A model generated the notes under the pieces. That model saw only the letters and a program-made list of their open reading frames with translations. It had not been told where the DNA came from and made no database searches. A stretch of DNA of 64,000 nt from Streptomyces sp. NBC_01214 (GTDB lineage Bacteria > Actinomycetota > Actinomycetes > Streptomycetales > Streptomycetaceae). Of the stretch, positions 51,624-60,458 are shown piece by piece (the first letter of the stretch is position 1; each line of letters begins with the position of its first letter). The stretch is taken from NCBI RefSeq assembly GCF_026340975.1, contig NZ_JAPEOS010000003.1:124001-188000 (forward strand), written 5' to 3'. The translations under genes and the position numbers were made by a program.

Positions 51624-52547
51624 TCAGCGGTAGCCCGTGGTGTCCGCGGGGCGGTCCGGGTCCTGGACCTCGACCATGTAGCGCCAGGCGTCCGGGCGGC
51701 TGCCGTCGAGGTCCGTGAAGCCGTACTCCCGGGCGAGCTGCCCGCTGGAGAGGGACCGGCCGTTCCAGCGGGCCACCTCCGGGTCCGCGGCGAGGGCCGC
51801 GACCGCCCGGCCCACGTACGACGGGGTCTCGGAGATGGCGAAGTGCGGGACCTTGGCCAACGCGTCCCGCCAGTTCGCCTCCGTCACCCCGAAGGTGTCG
51901 AGCATCATCTCCGAGCGCAGCCAGCCCGGCGTCAGCGCCACCGCCGTGGCCCCCCGCGGCCCCAGCTCGTGCCCCAGCGCGAACGCCATGCGCAGCACCG
52001 AGGACTTGGCGATGTCGTAGAAGAAGGACACCCGGTAGCGGCTGGCGTTGTACTCGGCGGTTCCGTCCGTCATCTCCACCACCAGACCGCCCGGCTCGCG
52101 CAGCAGCAACGGCACCGCGAAATGGCTCGTGATGGCGTGCGTCTCCACGGCCAGCCGCATCAGCCGCAACCCCTTGTCCAGGTCGTGCTCCCAGACCGTG
52201 CTCTCCCACTCGAAGAGCAGCTCCCCGCCCCAGATGTCATTGACCAGGACGTCCAGACGGCCCTGTTCCGCGCCGATCCGCCCGACCAGGGCCTCGACCT
52301 CCGCCGGCACCAGGTGGTCGGCGACCACCGGGACGCCCCGGCCGCCCGCCGCGGTGACCAGCTCGGCCGTCTCCTCGATCGTCTCGGGCCGGTCGTACTC
52401 CGAGCGTCTGCCCCGGGTGCTGCGCCCCGACACGTACACGGTCGCACCCCGCGCACCCAACTGGACCGCGATGCCCCGGCCCGCGCCGCGCGTCGCCCCG
52501 GCCACGAGGGCCACCTTGCCTTCGAGAGTCCGCTGTGTTTCCGGCAT
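51624..52547 (-). CDS. Short-chain dehydrogenase/reductase
   Basis: 307 residues from ATG 52547. The NAD(P)-binding motif GATRGAGRGIA follows LEGKVALVA. The catalytic Tyr and Lys are in YDIAKSSVLRMAFALGHEL (YxxxK), with LVVEMTDGTAEYN before it and LTPGWLRSEMM after. The C-terminal part matches a family of about 300-residue SDRs widespread in actinobacteria. The substrate is unknown. The MFS gene lies 9 bp upstream on the same strand, so they are probably one transcript. Confidence 0.9.
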   Translation of the reverse strand: MPETQRTLEGKVALVAGATRGAGRGIAVQLGARGATVYVSGRSTRGRRSEYDRPETIEETAELVTAAGGRGVPVVADHLVPAEVEALVGRIGAEQGRLDVLVNDIWGGELLFEWESTVWEHDLDKGLRLMRLAVETHAITSHFAVPLLLREPGGLVVEMTDGTAEYNASRYRVSFFYDIAKSSVLRMAFALGHELGPRGATAVALTPGWLRSEMMLDTFGVTEANWRDALAKVPHFAISETPSYVGRAVAALAADPEVARWNGRSLSSGQLAREYGFTDLDGSRPDAWRYMVEVQDPDRPADTTGYR

Positions 52548-52556
52548 GCCCCGACC

Positions 52557-53819
52557 CTACGACGAACGCAACGTCCGGACACCGTCACACACGGAGACCG
52601 CCGCCAGCGCCAGCAGCAGCCCGGCCGCCGCCAGACCCAGCGCCGGGCCCGGCCCCCACAGGGTCCACGCCGACCCGAACAGCAGGGAACCCGCGAACCG
52701 GGCCAGCGCCTGGGCCGTCTGGAGCACGGCCAGTCCGGTCGTGCGCAGCTCGGCGGGGAGCAACGGCCCGGCGGCGGCCATCAGCACCCCGTCGGTGGCC
52801 GCGTAGAACAGGCCGAGCGGCGCGAGCACACCGACGACCAGCAGCGCCCCGGCCGGTACCGGGGCCAGGAGCAGCAGAACGGCGCCGAGCAGCAGCACGT
52901 GCCCGCCGAGGAAGACCCGGCGCCGGCCCAGCCGGTCGGCGAGCCGGCCCACGGGCACGGCGGCCAGCAGGAAGACGGCCGCCGTGCCGACGGGCAGCAG
53001 CGGGAAGTACCCGGCCGACAGGTCGAGCCGGCGCTGGAGCAGCAGGTAGAGGAAGGCGTCGCCGACGGTGAACAGGCCGAGCACGGCGGCGGTCAGGCAG
53101 AGCCCCCGCAGGCCGGGCAGGCGCAGCAGGGTGCGTACGGGCGGCAGCGCGGGACGGGCCCGGGCCGGCGCGGGGGTGGGGGCGGGTGCCGGGGCCTCCC
53201 GGACGAAGAGCGCGAGCAGCACCACGCCCAGGACGGCGAAGCAAGCGCTCACGGTGAACACGGCCTCGTACCCGTCCACCGCCACCCACAGCACCCCGAA
53301 CGCGGCCAGCGGCCCCAGCAGGGCACCCGCCGTGTCCAGTGCGCGGTGCACCCCGAAGGCGCGGCCCTGCTCCCCGGGCGGCACGGACAGCGAGATCAGC
53401 GCATCGCGCGGGGCGGTGCGCAGGCCCTTGCCGGTCCGGTCGGCGGCGAGCACCGCCGCCACCGACCAGGGGGTGGCGACGGCGAGCAGGGCCGCCTTGC
53501 AGGCGGCGGAGAGCGCGTAGCCGGTGCCCGCGACGAGCTTGTGGCGCCGGGTGCGGTCGGCGATCCGCCCGCCCACGAGGCGGAGCACCGCGGTGGCGCC
53601 CTGGTGCAGACCGTCCAGGGCGCCGAACGCGAGCGGGGACATGCCGAGTCCGGCCATCAGGTACAACGGCAGGACGGCGGTGACCATTTCCGCGGAGACG
53701 TCCGTGACCAGGCTGACCAGCCCGAGCGCGAACACCGTGCCGGGGACGGCCCGCAGGGGGCCCTTCGGGGCCGGGGTGCCCCCGGCGATGTCCGAGGCCC
53801 GGCTGGTCGACAGGTACAC
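52557..53819 (-). CDS. MFS transporter
   Basis: 420 residues from GTG 53819, with twelve predicted helices. The loop 2-3 region (GRIADRTRRHK) and the later GRLADRLGRRRVFLGG are MFS motif A copies in both halves. The sequence VFALGLVSLVTDVSAEMVTA at the start and DGVLMAAAGPLLPAELR resemble the YfkF/multidrug-type branch of MFS common in streptomycetes. Probably a proton-driven exporter; the substrate is unknown. It is upstream of the SDR. Confidence 0.9.
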   Translation of the reverse strand: MYLSTSRASDIAGGTPAPKGPLRAVPGTVFALGLVSLVTDVSAEMVTAVLPLYLMAGLGMSPLAFGALDGLHQGATAVLRLVGGRIADRTRRHKLVAGTGYALSAACKAALLAVATPWSVAAVLAADRTGKGLRTAPRDALISLSVPPGEQGRAFGVHRALDTAGALLGPLAAFGVLWVAVDGYEAVFTVSACFAVLGVVLLALFVREAPAPAPTPAPARARPALPPVRTLLRLPGLRGLCLTAAVLGLFTVGDAFLYLLLQRRLDLSAGYFPLLPVGTAAVFLLAAVPVGRLADRLGRRRVFLGGHVLLLGAVLLLLAPVPAGALLVVGVLAPLGLFYAATDGVLMAAAGPLLPAELRTTGLAVLQTAQALARFAGSLLFGSAWTLWGPGPALGLAAAGLLLALAAVSVCDGVRTLRSS

Positions 53820-53852
53820 GGATGCCTCCGGGGTCGGCCGCTAGGCCGTGTC

Positions 53853-55151
53853 CTAGAACCAGTTGACGGTGAGTGGGAACGCGACGGTGACGGTGGTGCC
53901 CGCGGAGTCGGTGGCGGTCGCGGTGACCTGGACCGTGCCGCTGCCCCACGGTTTGCCGCTGATCCGGCCGGTGCCGGCGTCGACGGTCAGGCCCCAGGGC
54001 AGGCCGGTGGCCGCGTACCGCACCGGAGGTCTGCCGCCGGTGGCGCTGAGTCGGATGGTGCAGGACTGGTTGAACTTGCAGGTCTGGGGGCCGGGGTCGG
54101 TCAGTTGCAGACCGCCCGCGGTCGGGGTGGGCGTGGGCGTGGGCGTCGGGGTCGGTGTGGGAGTCGGAGTCGGAGTCTGAGTCGGGGTGGGCGTCGGGAC
54201 CGTGGAGGTGTCGAACACCTCGGTGATCGGCTGGACGTTGGCCGCGTTGCCCGCGTGCGTCGCCGTGCCGAACAGGTCCTCGAAGGTCCGCAGCAAGTGG
54301 TGGTGGTTGAAGGCCGTGGCGTACTTGCCCGTCTTGACCTTCGCGCCGTGGAAGACGGTGGCGATCTGGTTCGAGCCCAGGTAGTTGTCCTCGTCCCAGG
54401 TCAGCACCAGGAGGCTGTTGTTGGCCTTCGCCCACTGCGCGTAGGCGTCGAGGTTGTTCCTGGTCCAGGTGTCACCCGTGGCCACCGAACACGAGTGCAT
54501 GTCGTTGCACTGGTTGGGGACCACGAAGGACAGGCTCGGCAGCGCCGCGAAGTCGTTCCGGGGGAACTGCGCCCAGGTCTTGCCCGTGTTCAGCGGCACG
54601 TTCTTGAAGGCGAACCACGGGTTGTGCTTCTGCGCGTACTGGCCGTTCGTGCAGGCCGTGGACCCCTCGGCCGGCAGGTCCTCGTTGTACGTCGCGAAGG
54701 TCTTGCCGGCCGCGATCAGCTCCTGGCCGAGGTTGGCCGCCGTCATCGACTGCGGGGCGTAGCAGCCGTCGCCCGTGATGCCCTGCGTGGAGCCGGAGAA
54801 GAGGTTGAAGTAGTTGGGCTGGCTGGGGTGGGTCAGCGCCTTCATCCCGGTCAGGCTCGCGCCGCCGTTCGCCAGCTGGTTGATGTACGGGGCGTTCGCG
54901 CTGCCGATGATCTCCCCGTACTGCTTGTTCTCGTACACGACGACCACCACGTGGTCGTACGTCGGCAACGCGGCCGCCGCGGCCGGTGTGGCTGGGGCGG
55001 CCGGGGCGGCGGCGGAACCGGGCTCGGCCGCCACGGAGTTGGCCACGGTGAAGGCGCCCAACAGGCCGAGCGCGCCGAGCCCGGCCACGAGCGCCGGCCA
55101 GCGGGCCCCGCGTCTGGGGCGCGCCGTCGGTGAGGGTCGAAGGGTGGGCAT
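53853..55151 (-). CDS. Secreted phosphoesterase (PF04185-like) with Pro-Thr linker and Ig-like domain
   Basis: 432 residues from ATG 55151, with GAGGAG upstream. An Arg-rich N-region and hydrophobic core (ALVAGLGALGLLGAFTVANS) form a signal peptide. The catalytic domain (about 65-325) has YDHVVVVVYENKQYGEIIGS and later VLTWDEDNYLGSNQIATVFH, typical of acid-phosphatase/phosphoesterase family proteins related to phospholipase C; HHHLLRTFEDLFG supplies metal-binding His. A linker of Pro-Thr repeats encoded at about 54115-54205 leads to an Ig-like (He_PIG type) domain of about 85 residues (PPVRYAATGLPWGLTVDAGT). Likely a secreted phosphomonoesterase or phospholipase binding a surface. Confidence 0.87.
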   Translation of the reverse strand: MPTLRPSPTARPRRGARWPALVAGLGALGLLGAFTVANSVAAEPGSAAAPAAPATPAAAAALPTYDHVVVVVYENKQYGEIIGSANAPYINQLANGGASLTGMKALTHPSQPNYFNLFSGSTQGITGDGCYAPQSMTAANLGQELIAAGKTFATYNEDLPAEGSTACTNGQYAQKHNPWFAFKNVPLNTGKTWAQFPRNDFAALPSLSFVVPNQCNDMHSCSVATGDTWTRNNLDAYAQWAKANNSLLVLTWDEDNYLGSNQIATVFHGAKVKTGKYATAFNHHHLLRTFEDLFGTATHAGNAANVQPITEVFDTSTVPTPTPTQTPTPTPTPTPTPTPTPTPTAGGLQLTDPGPQTCKFNQSCTIRLSATGGRPPVRYAATGLPWGLTVDAGTGRISGKPWGSGTVQVTATATDSAGTTVTVAFPLTVNWF

Positions 55152-55219
55152 GGGTGGTCTCCTCCTCGGTGTCGCCCGGGTCCGGCCCCGGGTCGTGGTC
55201 GTCGGCGTGGTCGTTCCGG

Positions 55220-56266
55220 TCACTCCTCGCGCCGGGCCGCACCGGCCACGGCGATGTTCAGGAACCGCGGTACGGGCCGCCCCCGGTCGCGGAAGTCCTC
55301 CGCCACCGCGGCCCGCACCGCCGCCAGACGCGCCTCGGGCAGCAGCACCAGCACGCTCCGCCCCGGCTCCCGCCCCTGCCCGGGCGGCCAGGCGCTCAGC
55401 GCCCCGGCCCGGCGGGCACAGGCCACGGCCCGCGCCAGCTCCCTCGGCCGGTCCGCGGCCTCCCCGCGGACGGCGACCAGCACCAGCCGCGCTCCCGACG
55501 CCGCCGGGTCGAACGCGACGTACCGCTGGCGGCGCCGGGGCTCCGCGCTCAGCAGCAGCGCCCTGCCGGACCGGGCGAAGAGCACCGCCCGGCGCAGTCC
55601 GTCGTCCCCGTCCGGGAGCGCTCCGGCCAGTAGCCGGGCCAGCCGTTCGCGGTCCGGCCGCTGACCCGCCCCCGCGTGTACGTCGGCCACCGCCAGCGCC
55701 ACCGCGCACTCGGCGGGCTCCGCCGTGGCCAGCCCGGCGGCGCCCGTGAGCGAGCCCTGGACGTGCAGGTCGGTCCCGCCGGCGCCGAACCCGGCCCGGG
55801 CCAGCGCCCGCAGCACGGCGTACGGCCGGGCCGCCCAGGCGGGGGCGGCGGGCGGCGGCCCGGACAGGGTCAGCGGCAGATCGCAGCCGTCCGCGGGATG
55901 ACCGAGGGAACTGAGCCGCACCAGGCCGTCGGTGCGCGGGGCCGCGGCGGCGGCCGTGGGCCAGCCGGCCGCCGCGACCAGGCCGGGGGAGCCCAAGTGG
56001 AAGGCGTACGGGGCGCTCCACACGGCGGCCGGGGGCCGCCCGTGCGCGGCCTCCAGGGCGTAGGCCACGAGCCGAAACAGGGGATCGGCCGTCGCCCGCC
56101 GGGCCAGGTCGCCTCCGGCGCGGTCAGCGGTGGCGGCGGCGCCGGCCGAGGCGGTGGGCCGCACGGGCGGTACGGCGGCGGAGGCTCCCGCCGGGTCCCG
56201 GCGGGCTGCCGCGGAAGGGGGCCGCTTCCCCGTGGGCGGTCCGACGCGGCCGACCGCGCCCGTCAC
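55220..56266 (-). CDS. GHMP-kinase-like protein (divergent galactokinase relative)
   Basis: 348 residues from GTG 56266, overlapping the preceding gene (GTGA). APYAFHLGSPGLVAAAGWPT occupies the place of the galactokinase 'APGRVNLIGEHTDY' motif. LHVQGSLTGAAGLATAEPAE corresponds to the phosphate-binding P-x-G-A-G-L-S-S-S-A loop, and REGRSVLVLLPEARL-like strands follow. Both key motifs are altered (no GEH; GAAGLATAE instead of GAGLSSSAA), so the protein may bind a sugar without phosphorylating it, or have a new substrate. It is the last gene of the PKS operon. Confidence 0.6.
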   Translation of the reverse strand: MTGAVGRVGPPTGKRPPSAAARRDPAGASAAVPPVRPTASAGAAATADRAGGDLARRATADPLFRLVAYALEAAHGRPPAAVWSAPYAFHLGSPGLVAAAGWPTAAAAAPRTDGLVRLSSLGHPADGCDLPLTLSGPPPAAPAWAARPYAVLRALARAGFGAGGTDLHVQGSLTGAAGLATAEPAECAVALAVADVHAGAGQRPDRERLARLLAGALPDGDDGLRRAVLFARSGRALLLSAEPRRRQRYVAFDPAASGARLVLVAVRGEAADRPRELARAVACARRAGALSAWPPGQGREPGRSVLVLLPEARLAAVRAAVAEDFRDRGRPVPRFLNIAVAGAARREE

Positions 56267-58128
56267 GGCGCGTCCTTGCGGGCCAGCATCCGGTAGGCGT
56301 TCCCGCCGTCCGTGCGCCGGGCCACCGCCGTGCGCAGCGTGTCGAGCACCGCCGCCGCGGCGAAGCACGGCAGTGCCGCCACCCGTACGGCGTGGGCGAG
56401 GAGCCGGGCGCGCGGCGTGGGTCCGGGACCCCACGGCCGGTCCGGGTCCGGGGCCAACCGCGTCGCCGCGAGGGCCACCGCGCCGAAGAAGTCGTTGCCC
56501 TGGTGGGCCGGTCCGTGCTCCTCGGCGACGACGGTGAACCCCCGGTCGGCCAGCGCCTCGCGCAGATTGGCGGCGGGCATCAGGTGCTGGTGCTGCGGCT
56601 GGAACCAGGGCAGCCAGAACGGGCCGAGGAGCCGGGCCATCCGTGATTGCGGATCGGGCAGCTCGATGGCCAGGAACCCGCCGGGGGCGAGCACCGTGAC
56701 CGCCGCGTCCAGCTCGGCGAGCGGCTCCCGGGTGTGCTCCAAGTAGTGGTACATGCTGACCACCTCGTACTGGCCCGCCAGCTTCGACGCGAACTCCGGG
56801 AACTGGCCCAGGTATCCGGTCTCCACCCAGCCGCGGCGCTCGGCCTCCCGCACCCCTTCGCCCATGTCGAGCCCGTCGAAGCGGGTCTGCGGCCAGACCT
56901 CCCGCGCCGCGTTGCAGAAGTGGCCGTGCCCGGTGCCGACGTCCAGCCAGGACACCGGGTCGGCGTGCGGGACGAGCATCTCGGCGCGCCCCCGGTAGGC
57001 GTCGCCCAGCCTGCCGAAGACCGTGCCCGCGCCCTCGCCGCCGCGCCCGTCGTAGAAGTCCCGGTAGTAGAACTCCAGCCCCTGCGAGGTCAGCCGGGGG
57101 TTCTGGAAGACGTGCCGGCAGTCCCCGCACCGCTCCAGCGTGAAACGGCCCGGCTTGCCCTGGAGCAGGTCGGACACCCGGACCCGGACGGTGAGCCGGC
57201 CCGATCCGCACCACGGGCATTCCGTGCGGCGCGGTTCGAGGAACCGCCGGGTCCCCGCCGCCAGGTCCTCCCGGTAGGCGGCGGCCCGCGCCGCCTCCAC
57301 CGCGCCGTCCGGCGGGGTGTCCCGGCGGGCTGCCGCGGCCGTACGCAGCCCCGAGCCGAGGGAGCGCACCGGCCGGGCCGCCGTGGCCCGGCCCAGACCG
57401 GCGGGGCGCAGCGGGGAGCCCGGACCGCCGAGGACCAGGTACGGCTGGAGCCAGTACAGTCCGGCCGCGGCCGCGCCCCACCGGCCCTGGCGTACGGCGA
57501 CGCCCGCGAGCAGCGCCAACCCGCCGAGCTGCGCGCCGGCCAGCGCCCCCGCCGGCAGCCCCTGGGCCCGCAACTCGGCGGCCCGCGCCGGCCCCCCGGG
57601 CTCGCCGACCCCACCACAGCGCAGGCCGGGGGCGATGGCCAGCCCGGTGGCATCGGCCGCGTACTCCTTCAACCGGCGCGTCAGCGCGAGGAGTTCCGCG
57701 GGATCCCGGCGCGGCCCGCCCGGATCCACCCCGGCCCGGGCCAGCACCTCCTCGGTGACGAGCACGGCGAACCCGGCCCCGCGGCCCGTCGCGAGCCGGT
57801 CCTGTCGGTACCGGGCCGGGTCGACCAGGCGCAGCAGCCCCAGGGCCCGTTCGGCAGCCAGGTCCGCGGGCAGCAGGTCCAGTACCCGCAGCCCCTCCCC
57901 TTCGGCGAACGCGCAGGCGGCGAGGAAGGTGGCCGCGTCCGGCTCGACCCCCCGGGCGGTGAGCAGCCGCCATCCGGCGGCGCGCGGCACTCCGGCCGCC
58001 GCCGGCGGGGTGACCGGCAGCACCGGGATCGCCCGCAGCCGGCGCCGGGCGCGTACGGTGCCCGCGCCGAGGGCGGCCAGTAACAGGACGGAGGTCCACG
58101 GGACCCGGGAGAGCGGGGGTGGCGTCAT
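56263..58128 (-). CDS. Methyltransferase with membrane-linked N-terminal domain
   Basis: 621 residues from ATG 58128 in an ATGA overlap. The first about 310 residues have one N-terminal membrane segment (VPWTSVLLLAALGAG) and a hydrophobic stretch near 190-225; I cannot assign them. The C-terminal half has a zinc-binding knuckle (CPWCGSG and CGDCRHVFQNP), then a class I SAM methyltransferase: WLDVGTGHGHFCNAAREVWP (motif I), VSMYHYLEHTREPLAELDAA and PGGFLAIELPDP. This Cys-rich lead plus Methyltransf_23 pattern is common in enzymes methylating sugars or lipid-linked intermediates. It probably decorates the operon's product at the membrane. Confidence 0.72.
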   Translation of the reverse strand: MTPPPLSRVPWTSVLLLAALGAGTVRARRRLRAIPVLPVTPPAAAGVPRAAGWRLLTARGVEPDAATFLAACAFAEGEGLRVLDLLPADLAAERALGLLRLVDPARYRQDRLATGRGAGFAVLVTEEVLARAGVDPGGPRRDPAELLALTRRLKEYAADATGLAIAPGLRCGGVGEPGGPARAAELRAQGLPAGALAGAQLGGLALLAGVAVRQGRWGAAAAGLYWLQPYLVLGGPGSPLRPAGLGRATAARPVRSLGSGLRTAAAARRDTPPDGAVEAARAAAYREDLAAGTRRFLEPRRTECPWCGSGRLTVRVRVSDLLQGKPGRFTLERCGDCRHVFQNPRLTSQGLEFYYRDFYDGRGGEGAGTVFGRLGDAYRGRAEMLVPHADPVSWLDVGTGHGHFCNAAREVWPQTRFDGLDMGEGVREAERRGWVETGYLGQFPEFASKLAGQYEVVSMYHYLEHTREPLAELDAAVTVLAPGGFLAIELPDPQSRMARLLGPFWLPWFQPQHQHLMPAANLREALADRGFTVVAEEHGPAHQGNDFFGAVALAATRLAPDPDRPWGPGPTPRARLLAHAVRVAALPCFAAAAVLDTLRTAVARRTDGGNAYRMLARKDAP

Positions 58129-59306
58129 AGCAGCTTCTCCAACCGGTCGGCCGCGGCGGCGGCTCCGCCCGCCGCGGCGAATGAGGCCTGGATCCGCCGG
58201 GCGGCCCGGCGGGGGCCGGGGTCGTCCAGCACGGCCGTGAGCGCGTCGCGCAGTTCCTCGGCCCGGGTCCGGCCGAACCGCACCCGGACGCCGGCCCCGG
58301 CCAGGGCCACCTGCCGGGCCACGATCGGCTGGTCGTCCCGGATCGGGGCGACGACCAGCGGCAGCCCGTGCGCGAGGGCCTCGCAGACGGTGTTGTGGCC
58401 GGCGTGGCAGACCACCGCGTCCAGGTGCGGCAGCAGCTCCAACTGCGGGACGCTCTCCTGGAGCAGGAGGTGGTCCGGTACGTCCCCGATCAGGTCGGCG
58501 GGCGCCGCGAGGACGAACTGGACCTCCCCGGCGAGCCGTTCGGCGGCGCCCAGCACCGCGCCGTAGAAGCGGGCCCCGGCCGCCTGGTTGAGGGTGCCCA
58601 GGGACACCAGCACCCGCCGCCGCGCCGGGTCCAGCCGCTGCCAGGGGAAGGCGGGCGCCGGCGGCCGGGCCCCGAAGGCCGGCCCCACGAAGGCGTAGTG
58701 GGGCGGGAAGTCCCCTTCCGCGCCCACGAGTTCGGGAGTGGAGAAGACCAGCACCAGCCGCTCGGAGAACCGCGGGTCCCAGCCCGCGCCCCTCCCCGGA
58801 TCCCGCGCCGCACCGAACTCCGCGAGCAGGCCCGAGATCTGCCCGGCCACCCACTCCCCGACCTTCGGGAAGTCCGCGAAGGGCCGGGTCAGCTCGGCCG
58901 AGGTACTGGCCGACGTCACCCACGGGACCCCGAGCCGCCGGGCCACCAGCGGCCCGGCCAGGGCCTGCTGGTCGGCGACCAGCAGGTCCGGTCCGAAGGC
59001 GCGCACGGCCCGGGCCACCCCCGGCACCATCGCCCGGGCCAGCGGCACCAGCGCCTCCTCCCACAGGAACCGCAGCGCACCGACCCCGCGCAGATCGCGC
59101 CAGCTCTCGTGCAGCGCCGCGTACCCGCCGGCGCCCAGCTCCTCCCCGGCGGGCAGGATCCGGGCCTGTGCCGGCAGCAGCCGGGCCAGCGCCGGGCCCG
59201 GTCCCGTCCAGGCGATCTCGTGCCCCCGGGCGGCCAGTTCGGCCCCGACGGCCACGGTCGGATTGACGTGCCCCGCCAGCGGCGGCACGGTGAACAACAC
59301 CCTCAC
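58125..59306 (-). CDS. MGT-family glycosyltransferase (GT1)
   Basis: 393 residues from GTG 59306 in a GTGA overlap. It has the GT-B fold of macrolide/antibiotic glycosyltransferases: MRVLFTVPPLAGHVNPTVAV at the N-terminus and the C-terminal nucleotide-sugar motif VCHAGHNTVCEALAHGLPLV followed by VAPIRDDQPIVARQV. It transfers a sugar from an NDP donor to a small acceptor, presumably the polyketide made by the upstream PKS. Both neighbours overlap it, so it is firmly within the operon. Confidence 0.92.
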   Translation of the reverse strand: MRVLFTVPPLAGHVNPTVAVGAELAARGHEIAWTGPGPALARLLPAQARILPAGEELGAGGYAALHESWRDLRGVGALRFLWEEALVPLARAMVPGVARAVRAFGPDLLVADQQALAGPLVARRLGVPWVTSASTSAELTRPFADFPKVGEWVAGQISGLLAEFGAARDPGRGAGWDPRFSERLVLVFSTPELVGAEGDFPPHYAFVGPAFGARPPAPAFPWQRLDPARRRVLVSLGTLNQAAGARFYGAVLGAAERLAGEVQFVLAAPADLIGDVPDHLLLQESVPQLELLPHLDAVVCHAGHNTVCEALAHGLPLVVAPIRDDQPIVARQVALAGAGVRVRFGRTRAEELRDALTAVLDDPGPRRAARRIQASFAAAGGAAAAADRLEKLL

Positions 59307-60130
59307 GGGACCAGCGCTCCCACCCGCGGCCCCGCCGCCGTCGTGGCCGCGCCGGCCGTCGCGTCGAGATGGGCGAGCACGGTCTCCTTCAGGACCCCGC
59401 TGCTCTCCTTCAGGACGTCGTGCCCCAGGCCCGGCAGGATCCGCAGCGCACCCCGCGGGGCGTGGTGCGCCAGTTCCCGCCCGCCCGCGAGCAGTTCGGA
59501 GTGCTCGCCGCAGACGACCAGGACCGGACAGCGCAGCCGGGCGTGGTCGGCCGGGGTGAAGACGCGGCTCGCGGCGATGTCGTCGATGAGCGTGGTGCGG
59601 TTGAGGAGGGCGTCGGCGATGGCGGTCAGGTTGGCGGCCTTGCGCAGGCGCAGGGCGAGCAGCTCGGTGGGGACCGTGCTGTCCTCCAGGCTCAGCGCGG
59701 CGGCCGACAGGGTGTCCACCATGTTCTCCACCCAGGCGCCGCCGAGCGGCGGTTCGAGGAGGGTGAGCCCGGTGACCAGGTCCGGCCGGGCCAGGGCGGC
59801 GTGCAGGGCGAGGGTCCCGCCGTAGCTGTTGCCGACCAGGTGGACCGGGCGCCGTCCGAGGTCCAGCGCGCCGAGCAGGGCGAAGAGGTCCCGTACGGCG
59901 GTGCGGCTGTCGTAGCCGGAGCCCGGACGCTCGGTGCGGCCGTGGCCGCGCAGGTCGTAGAGGACGACCTCGTGGCCGGCCCGGGCCACGGGCAGGGCCA
60001 GGGGGCAGTAGAAGGAGGACAGGTTGTCGACGACCAGCCCGTGCAGGAACACCACGACGGGCCGGTCGGGGGCGGTGGCCGGGAGCTGCTGGACGTGGAA
60101 GCGCAGGGAGCCCGCGCGGACGAAGGCCAT
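59303..60130 (-). CDS. Alpha/beta hydrolase, possibly chain-release thioesterase
   Basis: 275 residues from ATG 60130. VVVFLHGLVVDN (oxyanion hole), VLYDLRGHGRTERPG, the nucleophile elbow LVGNSYGGTLAL, the acid region VLVVCGEHSELL and GLGHDVLKESS with the catalytic His all match the classical alpha/beta hydrolase (MhpC-like) family. In this position, directly after the ACP and before the glycosyltransferase, release of the acyl chain from the ACP is a reasonable inference; an esterase or hydrolytic tailoring role is equally possible. Confidence 0.88.
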   Translation of the reverse strand: MAFVRAGSLRFHVQQLPATAPDRPVVVFLHGLVVDNLSSFYCPLALPVARAGHEVVLYDLRGHGRTERPGSGYDSRTAVRDLFALLGALDLGRRPVHLVGNSYGGTLALHAALARPDLVTGLTLLEPPLGGAWVENMVDTLSAAALSLEDSTVPTELLALRLRKAANLTAIADALLNRTTLIDDIAASRVFTPADHARLRCPVLVVCGEHSELLAGGRELAHHAPRGALRILPGLGHDVLKESSGVLKETVLAHLDATAGAATTAAGPRVGALVP

Positions 60131-60137
60131 GGCCGGC

Positions 60138-60458
60138 TCAGCCGGCCGACGCGGGGGAGGGCCCCGCCGCGGCCCGGGCCAGGGAGGTGTGGGTGATCCG
60201 GCCGATGTGGGCGACGAGCTCGCCGACGGACATGGCCAAGATGGCGTCCATGTCCTTCTCGGCCAGGAAGCCCATCAGGTCCACGTCGGCGCCGTAGCGG
60301 TGGTGGAGCAGCTCGGCGAGGGCGACGAACTCGATGCTCTCCAGGGCGAGGTCCTCGTTGAACGTCGTCGTCATCGTGACCTCCTCCGCGAGCAGGTACT
60401 CGTCGCCGACGATCTCCACGAGCATGCCGGTGATCTCGGCGAGGATGTCAGGTGCCAT
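60138..60458 (-). CDS. Discrete acyl carrier protein
   Basis: 106 residues from ATG 60458, overlapping the 3' end of the PKS gene by 11 bp. Helix 2 starts with DLALESIEFVALAELLHHRY, where the Ser of LES is the 4'-phosphopantetheine site (the usual DSL is replaced by ESI). Length is slightly above normal because of a C-terminal Ala/Ser/Pro tail. It probably serves the adjacent PKS, in whose visible part no ACP is found, and would be activated by the PPTase domain at the PKS C-terminus. Confidence 0.88.
   Translation of the reverse strand: MAPDILAEITGMLVEIVGDEYLLAEEVTMTTTFNEDLALESIEFVALAELLHHRYGADVDLMGFLAEKDMDAILAMSVGELVAHIGRITHTSLARAAAGPSPASAG

Noticed and set aside
54115..54205. Direct-repeat array as a regulatory repeat
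   Set aside because: It encodes an in-frame Pro-Thr linker between the phosphoesterase and Ig-like domains, a common coding repeat.
51843..55133. 1096-codon plus-strand open frame
   Set aside because: It runs antisense through the SDR, MFS and phosphoesterase genes. Gln/Arg/Gly-rich without any domain.
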